Source: Selaginella moellendorffii | Taxonomy: Eukaryota > Streptophyta > Lycopodiopsida > Selaginellales > Selaginellaceae | Direction of reading: 5' to 3' | Length of the DNA: 64,000 nt | Assembly: GCF_000143415.4 (NCBI RefSeq) | Contig: NW_003314354.1 | Location: forward strand, 286,575 to 350,574 | Shown: one piece after another, positions 31,369-43,186 of the stretch | Numbering within the stretch: position 1 is the stretch's first letter | How the letters are laid out: each line of letters begins with the position of its first letter | Notes under the pieces: model-generated | The model's input: the letters and a program-made list of their open reading frames with translations, nothing else | Databases searched by the model: none | What the model was told of the DNA's origin: nothing | Position numbers and translations under genes: made by a program

Positions 31369-33493
31369 TCAGTTCTGGCATCGGACTTGGTGGTGTTGAG
31401 GCCTCAAAGTCGGCTGGTGCTGGTGCCGCGGCCGTTGCATTCGCTTGCGCCGAGTTACGTCGCCCCATAACCAAGTGTGATGCGTTTGAGCCGCGGCGGC
31501 GGCGCTGCTGCTAGTACTCTGAGACAAACTCCTCGATTTCCTTGGCGGCGGCGGCGTCGCTGCTGTCGTTCTTGTCATCGTCTCAACGGCACTCCCGTTT
31601 GAATGCACCGACTCGCGCAAGCTGCTCCTGCGCGTCCGGGAGCACATCACCTCTTCTTCTTCTTCCTCGTCTTCTTCTTCGCTCTGTTCTTCTTCGACTT
31701 CTTCTGCCGCCACCACCTCGATCTTCTTCTTTCGCCTCCGCTTCTTGTAGTGCTGGTGATCCTTTTCTTTCGTTGCACTCGACAGGGTCCGCTGGAACAG
31801 TGCCGCGATCGTCTTGCCTTTGCTCGGAGACTGATCGTCGTCGCTGACAACGAACTTCCTGCCCGACTTCATCAGCTTCCCACCGCTCTGCTGCTTGAGC
31901 ATCGTCACCACCGACTTGAAAAGCTTCAAGTCGGACACTCCAGGCTTGCTTGCACCCTCGACGTCGCGGTTCTTGCACAGCTTGACTGTCGTGGTGGAGC
32001 AACGAGGAGAAAAGCTGAGTAGAATTGTCGCTGCCCAAGTTATGGTGTCGCTGATAGTCACAAGGTCCAAAGAATCCTCCATTGACATCGTCCTAGCCTT
32101 GCTTAATCCTACCTTGCTAAGTCCCTCCTTTGCCACCGAGTTGATCACTACTGAATTAGTTGTCGAAGCATCCTGGAGCTCGAGGTTTCTAGCCAAATCC
32201 TCTGTGCACGAAGTCCCAGCTCCTAATACTCTGTTTTTCTCAGTAACCTTGCTGTCAATCTTCACTTCCTCGCCAACTTCGCTGCTGGTTTTTCTTCTAC
32301 TCAAAGATTTCTCGCTGTCGACGGCGTGAGTGATGTTGCTTACAATAGTGGCCGTATCGGGCTTTAGAGGTAGATTGTTCTCGACGAGAGGAGGCAGCGG
32401 CTTGCTGGGAATGTTGTTGGCGGAAGAAAACCACGAGGTTCTGGAGGAAAGGTTGCTCTGATTGTGGCCGATGAATGTGTTGTTCTTGAGGATTTCTTGC
32501 GTGATGTACGAGTAAGGCTGCCATGACGGTGCAAAGCTCTTTTCTACGCCAGCGTTTCCATTCGCGTAGCTTTTGGACGCCATAATCATCATCTCAGGAA
32601 TGGCCGCGAAAGTGTTGTAGCCATAGTTTTCTGCTTGATAGCTTTGGCCTGGACAAGAAACGACGGAAAAAACTTAGGCCAAAAAACACGAGAGGAGAGA
32701 GAGAGAGAGAGAGAGAGGATTCTACCTGTAATCTGAAAAACGTTCCATGGATCACCGACTTGCGCTGTTCTTCCAAGATTCTGCATTGGCTAGACTTGAT
32801 TAATATACAGACATACAGACAAAGATACGGAACGCAAACAGATACCTGGCTGATCCACGGCTGGTTTTGGTGCTGCCACTCCAGTCCATTCTTTGCTGCC
32901 GGGAAAGAGGCCCATTGACGATCATCCGAAACTTCCCTGCCGCGGGGAAGAGTTGGAAACAACGCCATCTCTTGCAAAGGCCTGGATGGCTGCTGGTCCT
33001 CCAGCTTAATTTCCCGCAAGTTTATATGACTCGAGTCCCTTCCAGATTTCCCCAAGAAGTTCATCGTGGGATCAGCTGGAAGAGAGTTCCTCGCTCGAGA
33101 GGACGTATCGAACACGTATTCGGTCTCCTCGTCATTGTCGTCAGGAATTTGCTCCAAGTCAAACGTCTTTTGCCTCTTTGCTCGCCTACTAAAACCGCTG
33201 CTATCAATGCGATCCTCCTCTAGGCTGTGGAGGAGATCCCTTGTACCGCATCGCTGATCCCGAGAAGGATTTATCACTCCCATGTCCGTCATGAGAATTT
33301 TCTGCCTCTGGTACAGCCGATGCAATTCACGCACCTATCAAGAACATTCAACCAAAGAAAAAGAGGAAAAGAATCGCTCAAGAAAGGTAAAGAAAGCGGA
33401 AAAAAAAATAAAATTGGAGAATCAATGTACCTGCTGTGTGAAGACTAGCTCCTGGCGAAGCATCGTCTCTCGCAGAAGCTCAATTTCATCCAT
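31369..33493 (-). CDS. DUF863-family plant protein
   Basis: Four exons: 33431-33493, 32846-33334, 32726-32780 and 31369-32648, all GT-AG; 1887 nt, 628 aa in frame. The N-terminus has the family's Leu-rich block split over exons 1-2 (MDEIELLRETMLRQELVF then VRELHRLYQRQKILM). Further on come a Lys/Arg plus acidic stretch (KKRRRKKK followed by a long Glu run), a hydrophobic DLVTISDTITWAATILLSF block, and a C-terminal WLWGDVTRRKRMQRPR that matches the family's conserved end. Function is unknown; the basic patches suggest nuclear localisation. An acceptor-like TTGGCAG lies just upstream of the ATG, so a further 5' exon or a UTR intron is possible. The stop is at 31369. Confidence 0.8.
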
Positions 33494-34431
33494 GGCTAGA
33501 GCAGCCAAATCTTCCTGCCAAGAAAAAAGAAAGGGAAAAAGAAAAGCAAGGAAGAACGTGAGAGAAAGAAAAGTCTAAAATTCTGGTCCCAGCCCCCAAT
33601 TTGCTTGCAAAAGATCCAGGGACAAGAACTATGCCCAGGAAATCATGCGAATTTCAAGCCAAGCCACCACCGCCCTACCTCTGGAACTGGAATGCGCAGC
33701 GGCGGATCCACGCCGCGGCGCCGCTACAATCCGCCTCGATTCACGCCTTCTTGCGCTTCTTGGCGGCGATTCGCGGAGGAAGAAGAAGAAGAATCGAAGA
33801 GATCCCCCCAAAATCTCCGTCGCCGTCGTCGTCTGGCGCCGCAGGAGCCCCTGGACGGCATCTAGGCGCGGATCGAGCGCCCAGCAGCTGGATAAACAAG
33901 GCGAGGAGAAGATGCCACGAAAGATCTGAGCGGAGAGCGAGAGCGCTTGGCTTGCTTGTGTCAGTCAGAGAATTCACCACAGTGGACAAGGGGCCACCAC
34001 TCTCTACACGCAAGCCTTGTTTATCAGCTTAATCCCACACCCGATTAGGGCTAAGCGCCCCCACGATTAGCGGGTAAGCCGAATCTAGGAGGGATTCGCC
34101 CGACATCCGCTTCCGCGCGGACGTGGCGCGTGACGTGTATGCCAGCGAGGAGAGAGAGTGAGCGCTACTCAATCTTTTTTTTTTTTGCCTTTTTTGTTCT
34201 GTCTAAATTTTTTTTTTCCTTCGTTACAAAATCGCGACTTTCGAGGGATCGCTTCTTTCCGTAGGGGCGGTGTTCTTCACGTACAAATCGAATCGATCGA
34301 TTATTTGCGGAGATGGGTGATGGAATGGTGAGTTTTTCTCTCCTCTTTTTTTTTTTCGCTCTTTCTGGCGTGGTGTGATCTTCGTTGTTCTTCGTTGTTC
34401 GTTCGTCGTCGTTATCATCTTGCTTGCTTTT
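33494..34431. other. Upstream region of the DUF863 gene
   Basis: About 940 bases between the DUF863 start and the 3' end of the carrier gene, both on the minus strand. T-rich runs occur at 34169-34218 and 34345-34358. Short frames here look like chance. No gene is supported. Confidence 0.4.
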
Positions 34432-36182
34432 CTAGCTTTGTATAGCCAGCAGCTTTTTCATTTTCTCGTAGACCACGTAAGTGATGCTCGCGGCCGGAGC
34501 GACCTTGCACAGGTTTGGGACGAGGCCTTTGTAGAAGGCTGTCACACCTTCGTGCTCGAGCGTTCTCTTAAATACGTCTTTCATGCCTTTGTACCGCATG
34601 GGAGAGTTCAAAGGCTGGGCCTGTAATCTACACAAAAAAGAGGAAGAAAGTTTCTCAAAAGTGAGAGCGTATTGATTGCTTGCCTTGTGCGGATGAGCTG
34701 CAAAGGATACACTGAAGTCGCTCCGATCGCTCCGGAGATTGTTCCACACGCGAGTTGCGTCAATGGACCCGGCTCTGAAACGCTGAAGCTCAGTAAGAAA
34801 CGAAACGAGGAAAGCATGTCATACTTGTGCTCTCTAGCTTACCAGTTCCTTCCGGGAGTATCGATCTCGACAAGTCCTTGAGCGTCTCATACATCGCCAA
34901 GTCGATCCCCGCGTAAGGGATGATCCCAACCAGCGACGGCACGAGACCCCGGTAGAACGACAAGAACCCCTCGTGAGCGTACATGTCCCGGACGAGGCTG
35001 CTCATCTGAGACTTCCGGGACAAAACTTGCAGCCTCGTCTTCACCACGTCCAGGGGATAAACCACCGTTTGAGCAATCGCACCCGCGGCTCCACCCGCAA
35101 AGAGCCTCCCGAGAGGACCAATCTCGGACTTTTGCTCCCCCTGGATCTTGGCGGCCACCTCTTTGAGCATCTCAAACGCGTAGAACTTGACAGCGCTCTC
35201 TGGAGCGACCTTGAGAACGTTGATTCCGTTTCCAACGTAGAATCCAGCCATGCCACCCTCGGTGTATATCTGCTTGAGGCCCTGGAAGAGATTGGGCCTA
35301 GCTCGTCTCTCGGTCTGGACCTGGAGGATAACTTTGAGCCGGTCGAGCGGAGCGGTGGCGGTCCGGGACACTGCTCCCGCAACTCCGCCCGCGATGAAGT
35401 ACCTGGAAGCGTATAAGTGTCGGCTGATCCCTTCCGGGATGATGGCCTGTTCTCCGATATCAATCTGGCAGACCTTCTCCCAGTACTGATAAACTTCCGT
35501 GATCGTCCCGGCGTGAGGAGAGAGCAGCAAGAAATCCCTCCACTCCTCGAAAGTGATGATCCCGTTGTTGTCACGGTCCACGTGATCCATGAACTTGGAG
35601 AGGTTTCGATCGGAAAGATGGATGCCTGCGCAGACAAGCAAAGCACAAAGAAGAGTGAGAACACTAGCCTGGGAGGAACTCACTCTTTCTTCGCTTACCT
35701 GCATTCTTAAGAGCGTCGCGAAGCTCTTCCGGATGGATGTAGCCATCGTTGGTCACGTCGATCTGCTGGAACATATGGTAGAGCTCCAGCTCCTTCTCGT
35801 CGATGTAGCGGCGAAACTCGAGGAAATCCACACGCCCGTCGTGGTTGGCATCGCACACCTGGAGGAGATCCTGCGCGAACTTGTAGTGCGAGGGGATGGA
35901 CATGGTCTTGAGGCGCTGCTCGATCTGGCCGTGGTCCAGGAAGCCCGATTCGCTGGAATCGAAGAGGGCGAACAGATTCCGGATCCTCCCCTCGCGCTGC
36001 TCGCCAGTCTCGTCCAGGGCCAGCTCCACTTCCCTTAGGGTCACCGCGGGCGCTGGGAATTGTTGCTTCACCGATTGCGCTGGCGATGGCGCTGGCGATG
36101 GAGGATTCAGCCCGTGGACGCGGAAATCCTTGCTCGCCTGCTGGACCTCCGCCAGGCTCACTGGCTCGCTGGCCGCGGCCAT
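34432..36182 (-). CDS. EF-hand mitochondrial ATP-Mg/phosphate carrier (SCaMC/APC type)
   Basis: Exchanges ATP-Mg or ADP for phosphate across the inner mitochondrial membrane, gated by calcium. Four exons: 35699-36182, 34843-35625, 34684-34774 and 34432-34627; 1554 nt, 517 aa in frame. The N-terminal half carries EF-hands: [16 protein letters not shown] (weak), [26 protein letters not shown] and [13 protein letters not shown]. The C-terminal half has three carrier repeats with signatures [20 protein letters not shown] and [10 protein letters not shown]. Length and order match plant APC proteins. Intron 3 starts with GC (donor AAG/GCAAGC) rather than GT; reading across it restores RTRLQAQP. No breaks are seen. 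Confidence 0.95.
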
Positions 36183-36589
36183 AGCTTCGATCTTGCCCTT
36201 GCGGATCCTCCTGCGGGCTTACCGATCGACGCCGCGGTAGAGAATGCTCGATCGCTTCAAGCCATCGTCTCCATTCCCTCTCCTCGTCCTCTCCATACTG
36301 GTCCAGCCTTTCTCCAACACTCTCCCTTTTTCCAACACACGTTTAAAATTCGCCTTTTAGCCCAAATTAAGCTCTCCGTACAATACCACAATGCCGTACA
36401 TAATACCGTACGTACGTATAACGCAAGAGAACTCTGTGTTTTTTAAGCTGTTCATCATCTTTCACAAAAAAACGCTCCCGAGAATGGAGAACGAGAACGG
36501 ACGAACGGGACGAAGGAACGATTTGGCAAATTGGCGTCGCCGCTTCCTCGAAAACTTTTCGCAGTCTTTTGTTCGTCGTCGCTCCAAAT
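36183..36589. other. Intergenic region between carrier and eIF3j genes
   Basis: About 400 bases upstream of the carrier start and downstream of the eIF3j stop. CCGTACGTACGTATAACGC at about 36406 is a short palindromic stretch. No gene is seen. Confidence 0.35.
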
Positions 36590-37676
36590 TCACATGAAAT
36601 CGAACTCGTCGACGTCGTCATACGCCGTCGAGTAATTGTCCTCGTCGGCTTTGTCAACATGGAGCTGCTTTTTCTTCGCTCCTGGAGAAGATCAAAGTTA
36701 TTCGCCGCTAGCAAAACTCGTGACTCGCTAAAGACTAGAAACTAGAGACTCTGAAAGAAAAGGCTTTCTTTTCCTTACCTCCTTTCTTCTTCCCGGCCGA
36801 GTCCTTCTCCGCTTTCAACTTCTCGTTGGCGATGACCGTCACAGCCGACGCAACTTCCTTCACGTCGGCCGCCTTCATTGACGCCGTCGCGGTCTTTAGC
36901 AGCGTCTTGAGCATTGTCATGTAATGGTAGCTCGTCTGGGAGAAAAGAGGACAAACGCGTGAGAAGACGAGAGAATTTCACACCGAAGGACGCACCTCAT
37001 AATTCTTTAGCTCGCGAGCAACGAGATCCGCGTACTCTATAAAGTCCGCTTCCGATTTTGGGAGGAAGCCTTCGAAAGGCCGGCCCCGGCTTTCCTTGCC
37101 GAAGAGTTCTGTCGTCACTTGATAATCAGCCTCTTCAACAAGTCTACAGGGAAACCACAATCAGCAAAAGTAAAATCCATTTTTCCTCGAAAAGATCCAA
37201 CCGAGAAAAAACAAGGCGAGAAGAGAAGAAAAGGAGCACCTTTGTTGTTTAAGCTTCTCGGCCAAAGGATCAGATGGCGCTTGTTCTTCTGGTTTTTGCT
37301 CTTGTGGAGCGGCGGGCACGGATTTCTTTCCTTTCTTGTCGGTTTTTTCGGCTTTCTCGGCTTTCTCGGCCTTGGGAGGCTTTGGAGCTGGTGCCTGATC
37401 AAAAGGAATTCCCCTTAAGGACGATGAATCGAGAGAACACGAACAAACTCACCGGCTTTTCCTCCTCATCCTCCCATGATTCCTTCACTTGAGCTTCCTC
37501 CTCCTTGTCTTCGTCGTCCCACTGGGATTTCGGCTGCTCCCTGGAGACAATAGGCGGCGGCGGAACGAAATCTTCGGCGTCTGCGAAGGGAAGACGAAGA
37601 AGAAGATGATAGAGCTAGAAACGCGATCGATCTCATCGCGCCACGAGCAGAATCACTCACCCCAATCGTCATCCAT
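36590..37676 (-). CDS. eIF3J: Translation initiation factor eIF3 subunit J
   Basis: A loosely bound eIF3 subunit that sits in the 40S decoding centre and aids mRNA and scanning control. Six exons: 37661-37676, 37453-37580, 37240-37394, 36996-37143, 36779-36935 and 36590-36681; 696 nt, 231 aa in frame. It begins MDDDWDAEDFVPP, the family's acidic Trp-containing start. A Lys/Ala/Pro-rich linker follows, then the helical core (FLPKSEADFIEYADLVAREL, LLKTATASMKAADVKEVASA). A basic stretch leads to an acidic C-terminus with YDDVDEFDFM, close to the conserved eIF3j end. All introns are GT-AG and short. Confidence 0.93.
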
Positions 37677-37808
37677 TGCGTCGTCTGCTGCGCACCCTCT
37701 CCCCCCACGCGCGAAAGCCCGCCCTAGTTCTCCAAAACCCTAGATCACTCCCAACGATAAAACCATAGACCCGATATATAATTTTTTCTCAAAACTCCAT
37801 CTCCATCT

Positions 37809-40800
37809 CTACCAGCCGCCACTGTTGACGCCCGCACCATCGCCTCCAGCGATCGTTGCTCCTCCTCCCCAGCCAAGATCTCGAGCACTGCCACTGGCGC
37901 CAGGAATTTCTCCAGTAGTTCCTCCTCCTCCCCAGCCAAAACTGGAGCTTTCCTCTCCATCCCGCTTCTTTGGAGAAGATCCGCCATCGCCATTCTCCTC
38001 TCCAGCGCCACCTCCTCCACAGCCGCCAGTGCTCGCGTTTCCTTTCGCAGGGACTCGATCATCTTCTTCTCCATTGATGCCAAAAACGGAGCTTGCTCCT
38101 CCTCCATGCTCGTTTGTTTCACCACCAGCGTTAGCAGGAGTTTCTTCTCCAGTGCTACCACCCCGAGTAGCGTTTTGATCGCGAGTTTCATTTCCACCAC
38201 CGTCTTCGGTGTTCCAGCCTCCGCCACCATTGTCGCCAGTGTTCCACCCTCCACCATTGTTGCTGGTAACTCCACCACCGTTGTCGCCGCCGGCGTTCCA
38301 GCCTCCGCCACCACCATTGTCACCGCCTGTGTTCCAGCCGCCACCACCACCGTCGCCGCCGGTGTTCCAGCCTCCGCCACCATCGTCAGCGTTCCAGCCA
38401 CCGCCATTGTCACCATTTTCCCCGGGATTTCTACCACCTCGAGGTTGTTGCAGTGCTGTACCGTCCAACGAAGCTATGATCTGTGCTTCCACTGCCGAAA
38501 GAAAAAAGATGTTACAAACAGAGAAATCAGGACTTTGATGGACTTGCCTGTGACTTCTTTGAGCAATGCACGAAGAAAGACGTGCACGATGTTTCTGTAA
38601 GCGCGTACTACTCGGCCTTTCAGGCCTTTGTAGCTGCCTCGAGTAACTTTGACCTCTTTTCCAATCAGCTCATGCGTTTTCCTCGGAGGAGCACCTACAA
38701 GAACGCAAGAAAAAAAAAACGAGATGATTTTGCAGTTGAAGAGAAGACTGTTTGATTACCGGTCTTGAAATTCGCCATGAGAAAACCTTTCACCTGTTGG
38801 TTTTTGTAAGAACCCGGAACATCGAAGGAGATAAAACGAAAATTTCATACCTCTTCAAGCACGCAAGAGCGTGCATGAGCGCAGAAGTTCCCTTGATTAT
38901 CCGCGTGGTCTGCATTGTGAACGAAAAGGAAGTCCTGGTAGATGTGTTTCACAGTGCCTCGACTTTCCTGAGAAAACCACAGCCCGCGCGAATCAGGAAA
39001 CGCAAAAAGAAGAGAAAAGTAAAAGGCTTTGTGGAACTTTACCGAGAGAGGACCCTCCTGTACGCGGACCATGCTGTCCAGGCGAACAATCTTCGAGGTA
39101 GCGTCTCTTGCTGTAGCATTTTCATCCACGAGTTTCTTTTGGATGTTCCTGGCCTTGACGTTCACCACTTCTTGTTCGATCTCTCCTTTCAGGATCTGAT
39201 GAGCTTAGTTTGATAAGTTGGAAGAACAAAACAGAAAATCACCTCGACTGAGTTATCAGCCCCCTCGATCTTAAGAATGATCCCGAAAGTGGATTGGCTG
39301 CAAGGAATAGAATCGATAAAACTTTGCGAAAACAAAATCAGCTAGCCTTACTCTATAAGCACGAGATCTCCTTCATTGAACTGTCCGGCGGATATCTCGG
39401 ATGGCGTGAGAACTTCTCCAAGACATTTCCGTGGCACTTCGATCTGCATATCCATATCCAGCTCGAAGAAAAACTTGAGAAAAAGAGGAGAGAACTCACA
39501 TTTTCCGTGATCAAGTCGCAGCGCAGCACAACGTGATCGCTTTCAAGCTTCACTATCATCCCCGTCCGGCCTTCGTGCTCCCCGGATGCTACACGGATGT
39601 GGTTCGCAACCTCGTACACTCTCTCGAGCTGCTTCTTGTGTGCTCGTACAAATTTCTGCTAGCAGAAACCTTTCAGAAAAAAACAGAAGAAGAGTGAAAC
39701 AAAGACATACCCGATCATCCGCCAAGACGTAGACCGCATCGCCATCAACTTTGGTTACTCTTCCTATGGTACCTCGGAGTTCGCCGTCGATCACCTGGAC
39801 TTTCTCATCCTTCTTAAGGCTGGAGTCATGGATTCTCGGTTCTTCGGGAACATATGCCTTCGATTTTCCAGCGTCGCTCCTCGCCTTTGCCTTTCCCTTC
39901 GACTTCCCAGCATCCTCTTTCGCCTTTCCCTTCGCAGCGCTTTGAGTCTTCCTGGCTTTCTTCTTCGGCCGCAAATCTTCCTCTTCGTCAGGCTCCTGGA
40001 TTTGGTGCGGATCCATGAAGAAGTCGAGCTCTCTCTTCGTCGGCGTGATGGCAGTCACGGATTTGGACTGCACAAGCGTGATCAGATAGCCGTCCCAGAA
40101 CTCCATCCTGGAAGATTTGCAGACTGTTCTTCCCTTCTCCCTCTTTACAGGGAAACCGAGTTTCCTGCGGAAAAAACACAAGTGTGAGAAAATGGTGGCG
40201 ATTGAGAGCTCTTACTGGGCATGTTCCGGAGTGAAAAGCCCCGGCTTGTTCTTCTTGAGGTGAAAACCCTTCGTTTTGTACTGCAAGAGCAAGAAGATCA
40301 CTGGTTTTGCGACACCAATGAACAAACCTACCTTGCAAACGTCGATCCTCGGCACCAGCTTGACACGAAGTTTTTTAAGATGGTCTCGAACTTCCACGAC
40401 CTGGAAAGAAACCTTAATGTGGCTGACTTGTATCGTTTTCTTTCTTCACCTGAGCAATGTCACCATTGTAAATCCCTCCCTTCACTCGCACCCAATCCTT
40501 CACGGAAAACTCGCAAGCGCTACGAGAGCTCTCGCCAACGAGTACTTCACGATTCTCATTGCGGAGAATCTCTTGCACGGTTTCGTCCGAGACGGGAGTT
40601 ATCTTCTTGAGAAGTAGCAAATTAAGGCCGTGGCATGCCTGGAAGAACAAAAGAAAGTATAGAGACTGATCTCAAACAAAAAAAAAATTACCTTTCGAAT
40701 GTGTGCTTCGGACTCGGCCTCGATGATAACAATCCCTTCGCACGACTTATCAGGAGCAATGGCGCACTTGACGAGCACAGCGGTGCTTTCCGAGTCATTT

Positions 40801-41275
40801 ATCTTTGCAAAGATCGAGGCCGCGGCATCCTCCGCCAACCCGTGCTAAAAGGAGAAGTAAAAGAACACCACATACAAGAAAAAAAAATCGAGACAAGAAG
40901 CTCACTAGTACAAAAGGAACCAGCATTACCTTGCATTTCACCGTCCAAAACCTGGGCTTGGATCTTCCATCCTCTTTTTCTTCATCATCGCTTTCGTCTT
41001 CCTCTTCTTGTTCTTCTTCCGGACTTCCTTCCTGTTGCCCTCTCTTCATTCGCTTGACGGCGCTAACGTCGATGAAGTTGTCGATCGATACTGCAAACAA
41101 GGAGCGCAAGAGCCAGCAAGCGAGAAATGCATCGATCAAAACCATGCAAGAAAGGAAAAAACTTACTGCTTTGTTCTTCTTTTTCATCTTCTTCTTCTTC
41201 TTCTTCTTCCGGTTCTTCCTCATCGTTGTCTGGCTCAACTGGGCTCTTGCGCTTCCCGGAGCCCACATACCCCAT
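37809..41275 (-). CDS. SPT5L: SPT5-like factor with GW-rich AGO-hook (SPT5L/KTF1/RDM3)
   Basis: Plant SPT5L works with Pol V and Argonaute in RNA-directed DNA methylation. Fifteen exons: 41167-41275, 40930-41090, 40692-40844, 40450-40638, 40332-40400, 40216-40280, 39711-40164, 39500-39655, 39352-39443, 39243-39297, 39043-39195, 38851-38967, 38760-38793, 38548-38694 and 37809-38491; 2637 nt, 878 aa in frame. An acidic N-terminus (long Glu run) precedes the NGN domain (residues ~80-195). KOW motifs follow, e.g. WVRVKGGIYNGDIAQVV (exon 4), KVQVIDGELRGTIGRV (exon 7), VASGEHEGRTGMIV (exon 8) and KVTRGSYKGLKGRVV (exon 14). The last exon (~residues 651-878) has nine GW motifs (GGWNTGG type, GWGGGG), the AGO-binding platform; conventional SPT5 lacks this. 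Intron 14 is GC-AG. Start is MGYVGSGKRK; an upstream in-frame ATG at 41350 is less likely. A broken partial copy lies at 61850-62540. Confidence 0.9.
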
Positions 41276-41589
41276 GATCGCGATCGCGAAGAAACCCACC
41301 CAAAACCCCGATTCTTCAAAGACGAAACGGACTAATAAGCTATATGCCAAGTGACCAACAAGAACTCGATAGATGGTACGAGAACGTCACATCAAAGGAG
41401 CGTTTCACGCTTTCCGGTGGAAGTAAAAGCGATGATAGAAGAGACGTTTGCTCTTTCCTCTCCTTCTTTGTTATCTGCGAGGTACTCTTTCTTCTCAGCA
41501 GCTGTTCTTGGTGGATTTGCTCCTCGCACGCATCATGGCTACAAATTCATCTTCCCGTCCTGTGAATAGTTTCACTCAATCCTGCGAGT

Positions 41590-42700
41590 GACTTACATTG
41601 TGTGTGGCCACTTCTTTGATGGTTTCTTTCAAGTCCTGCGTGTTCAGATCGCCAAGAGCTAGCTCCAGTTCTTCCACAGTGATGTACCTGACCGATGAAA
41701 AAACTTGGAACAATAAAAATGAGAGTTTTACGCTGTTATCCTTGCCGAGACACTGGAAAGCCGACTTTTGTTGAGATGCATGGTCGCCGTGATCGATTGA
41801 GGCCAATTTCAGCAGCGCCAGCCTTGAAGGACAAAATGAAAAACGAAACAAAAATACACTAAGCAAACTTCCGACATCGTGTTCTGTGAGAGTGGATCCC
41901 AAGTTTACAAGTCCGGCTTTTAACTCGTCGTACGTGATCGTCCCCCTCCACAACAAGCAGATTTAGATTAGCCAAGGCTAACCATCAAATCAGCTCGGCT
42001 TTCCTCTGGATCTTCGAGGGCCTTCCTTTCAGAAAAACAAGCTTTTTCTTTGCTTTTTCACAGTAACCTCTGCACAAGCATATGCTACGTAAGATAAAAC
42101 ATTCCTAGAGCTATACGTACCTGGCCAACTAAAGAAGAAAGAATGGAGAGCCTTTCCTCCCTGTAAATCCTGTCTAAATCCGAGTTGCAACCTCAGACAG
42201 ACTCTCGGCAATCACCTGGATGACAAATTCTTGAAGGAATGCAAAACAGAGAAGAGCGTCACCTTAAAAGTGCAAGCTTTTTGAGCTTGTTCATGGGCAG
42301 AAAACTGCTTCATTCGCGACAGCACTGGGTTGTCCAGCGGACCTCTGGTGCCTCGCCATCTTCTTTGAGCCAAGGGAGGATTCGACGACGTGATCAAAGC
42401 GAAGCGTTATTCTAGAAATCACAGAGCCTGCTTAATGTCCCGAGAAACATCTTACCAGTAGACACTCCTTTGGTCTTGCGCAGCAAATCCTTGGCGATCA
42501 AAGGTTGCTGGAAAGATCGAGGTGGCCGCGAAGAAATGCATCCTTGCTGAGATTTCTGTTTAAGATGATCTTTTACCAGCCCAGAAAGGTGAAACACCAA
42601 TGTATGCGATGACTTCAGCACTCCATGCACCGGCATAGTTGAGTCTAAGAACTGCCAGCAAGATCTTTGAAGGCCTCACCTGGAAGAAAGAAGGAACAAA
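41590..42700 (-). pseudogene. Calcium-dependent protein kinase (CDPK) relic
   Basis: Minus-strand fragments follow the order of a CDPK from the late kinase domain to the EF-hands: WSAEVIAYIGVSPFWAG (for WSAGVILY-GVPPFWAE), AKDLLRK, PLDNPVLSRMKQFSA, VIAESLSEV, GTITYDELKAGLVNLGSTL and YITVEELELALGDLNTQDLK. Stops interrupt it, for example directly after SEVATRI; several exons are shortened and the catalytic half of the kinase is missing. It cannot make an active kinase. A further scrap (42270-42380 type) is found at 44490-44545. Confidence 0.8.
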
Positions 42701-43138
42701 ACTGAAAAAAGAAGGGAAGTGCCAGGTACATATGATGAAGAACGAATGCGTTTTTGCCTGGAAGGAAAACGTTCTCACACAGGGAGGAAGATGAGAAACA
42801 ACGAAGAAAAACGGACGAAGAAAGTAGGCGAAAGCATATACCGATCGATCGATCTAAGTTTGAGATTAAAGCATGGTTCCAGGAAGAAAAAGAAACAAGA
42901 AGAGGAAAGAAGAAGATTTCCAAGATTTACGTATAGAATAGTAGGAACTGATCGATCAAAGACCCAACAAAACGAAAGAAAAAATACTAGCACATTTTAG
43001 GCCTTACAACCGGCATATTCCCAAAGGAGAATATGTTCATAGAAAGGAGAACATTCTTAGGTATAAAAGGCAATTTTTGAAAAGATCTAACCCTCCAAGC
43101 GAACTACACGTGGCGAAATCCCAGCTATTGCGCACGCC

Positions 43139-43145
43139 TATATAT
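43139..43145 (+). promoter_or_regulatory. TATA box (TATATAT)
   Basis: TATATAT 42 bases before the ATG at 43187, in otherwise GC-balanced sequence. It would place the transcript start only 10-15 bases ahead of the ATG. Confidence 0.45.
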
Positions 43146-43186
43146 CGAGGACTGAGGGAAAGGGTTTCGTCAAACAGACTAGGGGA

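Noticed and set aside
31603-32022. 139-codon plus-strand frame
   Set aside because: Antisense of the Glu-rich region of the DUF863 protein, giving runs of Phe and Leu.
33601-34032. 143-codon plus-strand frame upstream of the DUF863 gene
   Set aside because: Low-complexity Arg/Ser/Pro content, no family features, lies in the likely promoter and 5' UTR of the minus-strand gene.
37745-38437. 230-codon minus-strand frame in the GW exon
   Set aside because: Shifted frame of the SPT5L last exon; the repeat makes every frame open. The GW frame is the one that joins the upstream exons.
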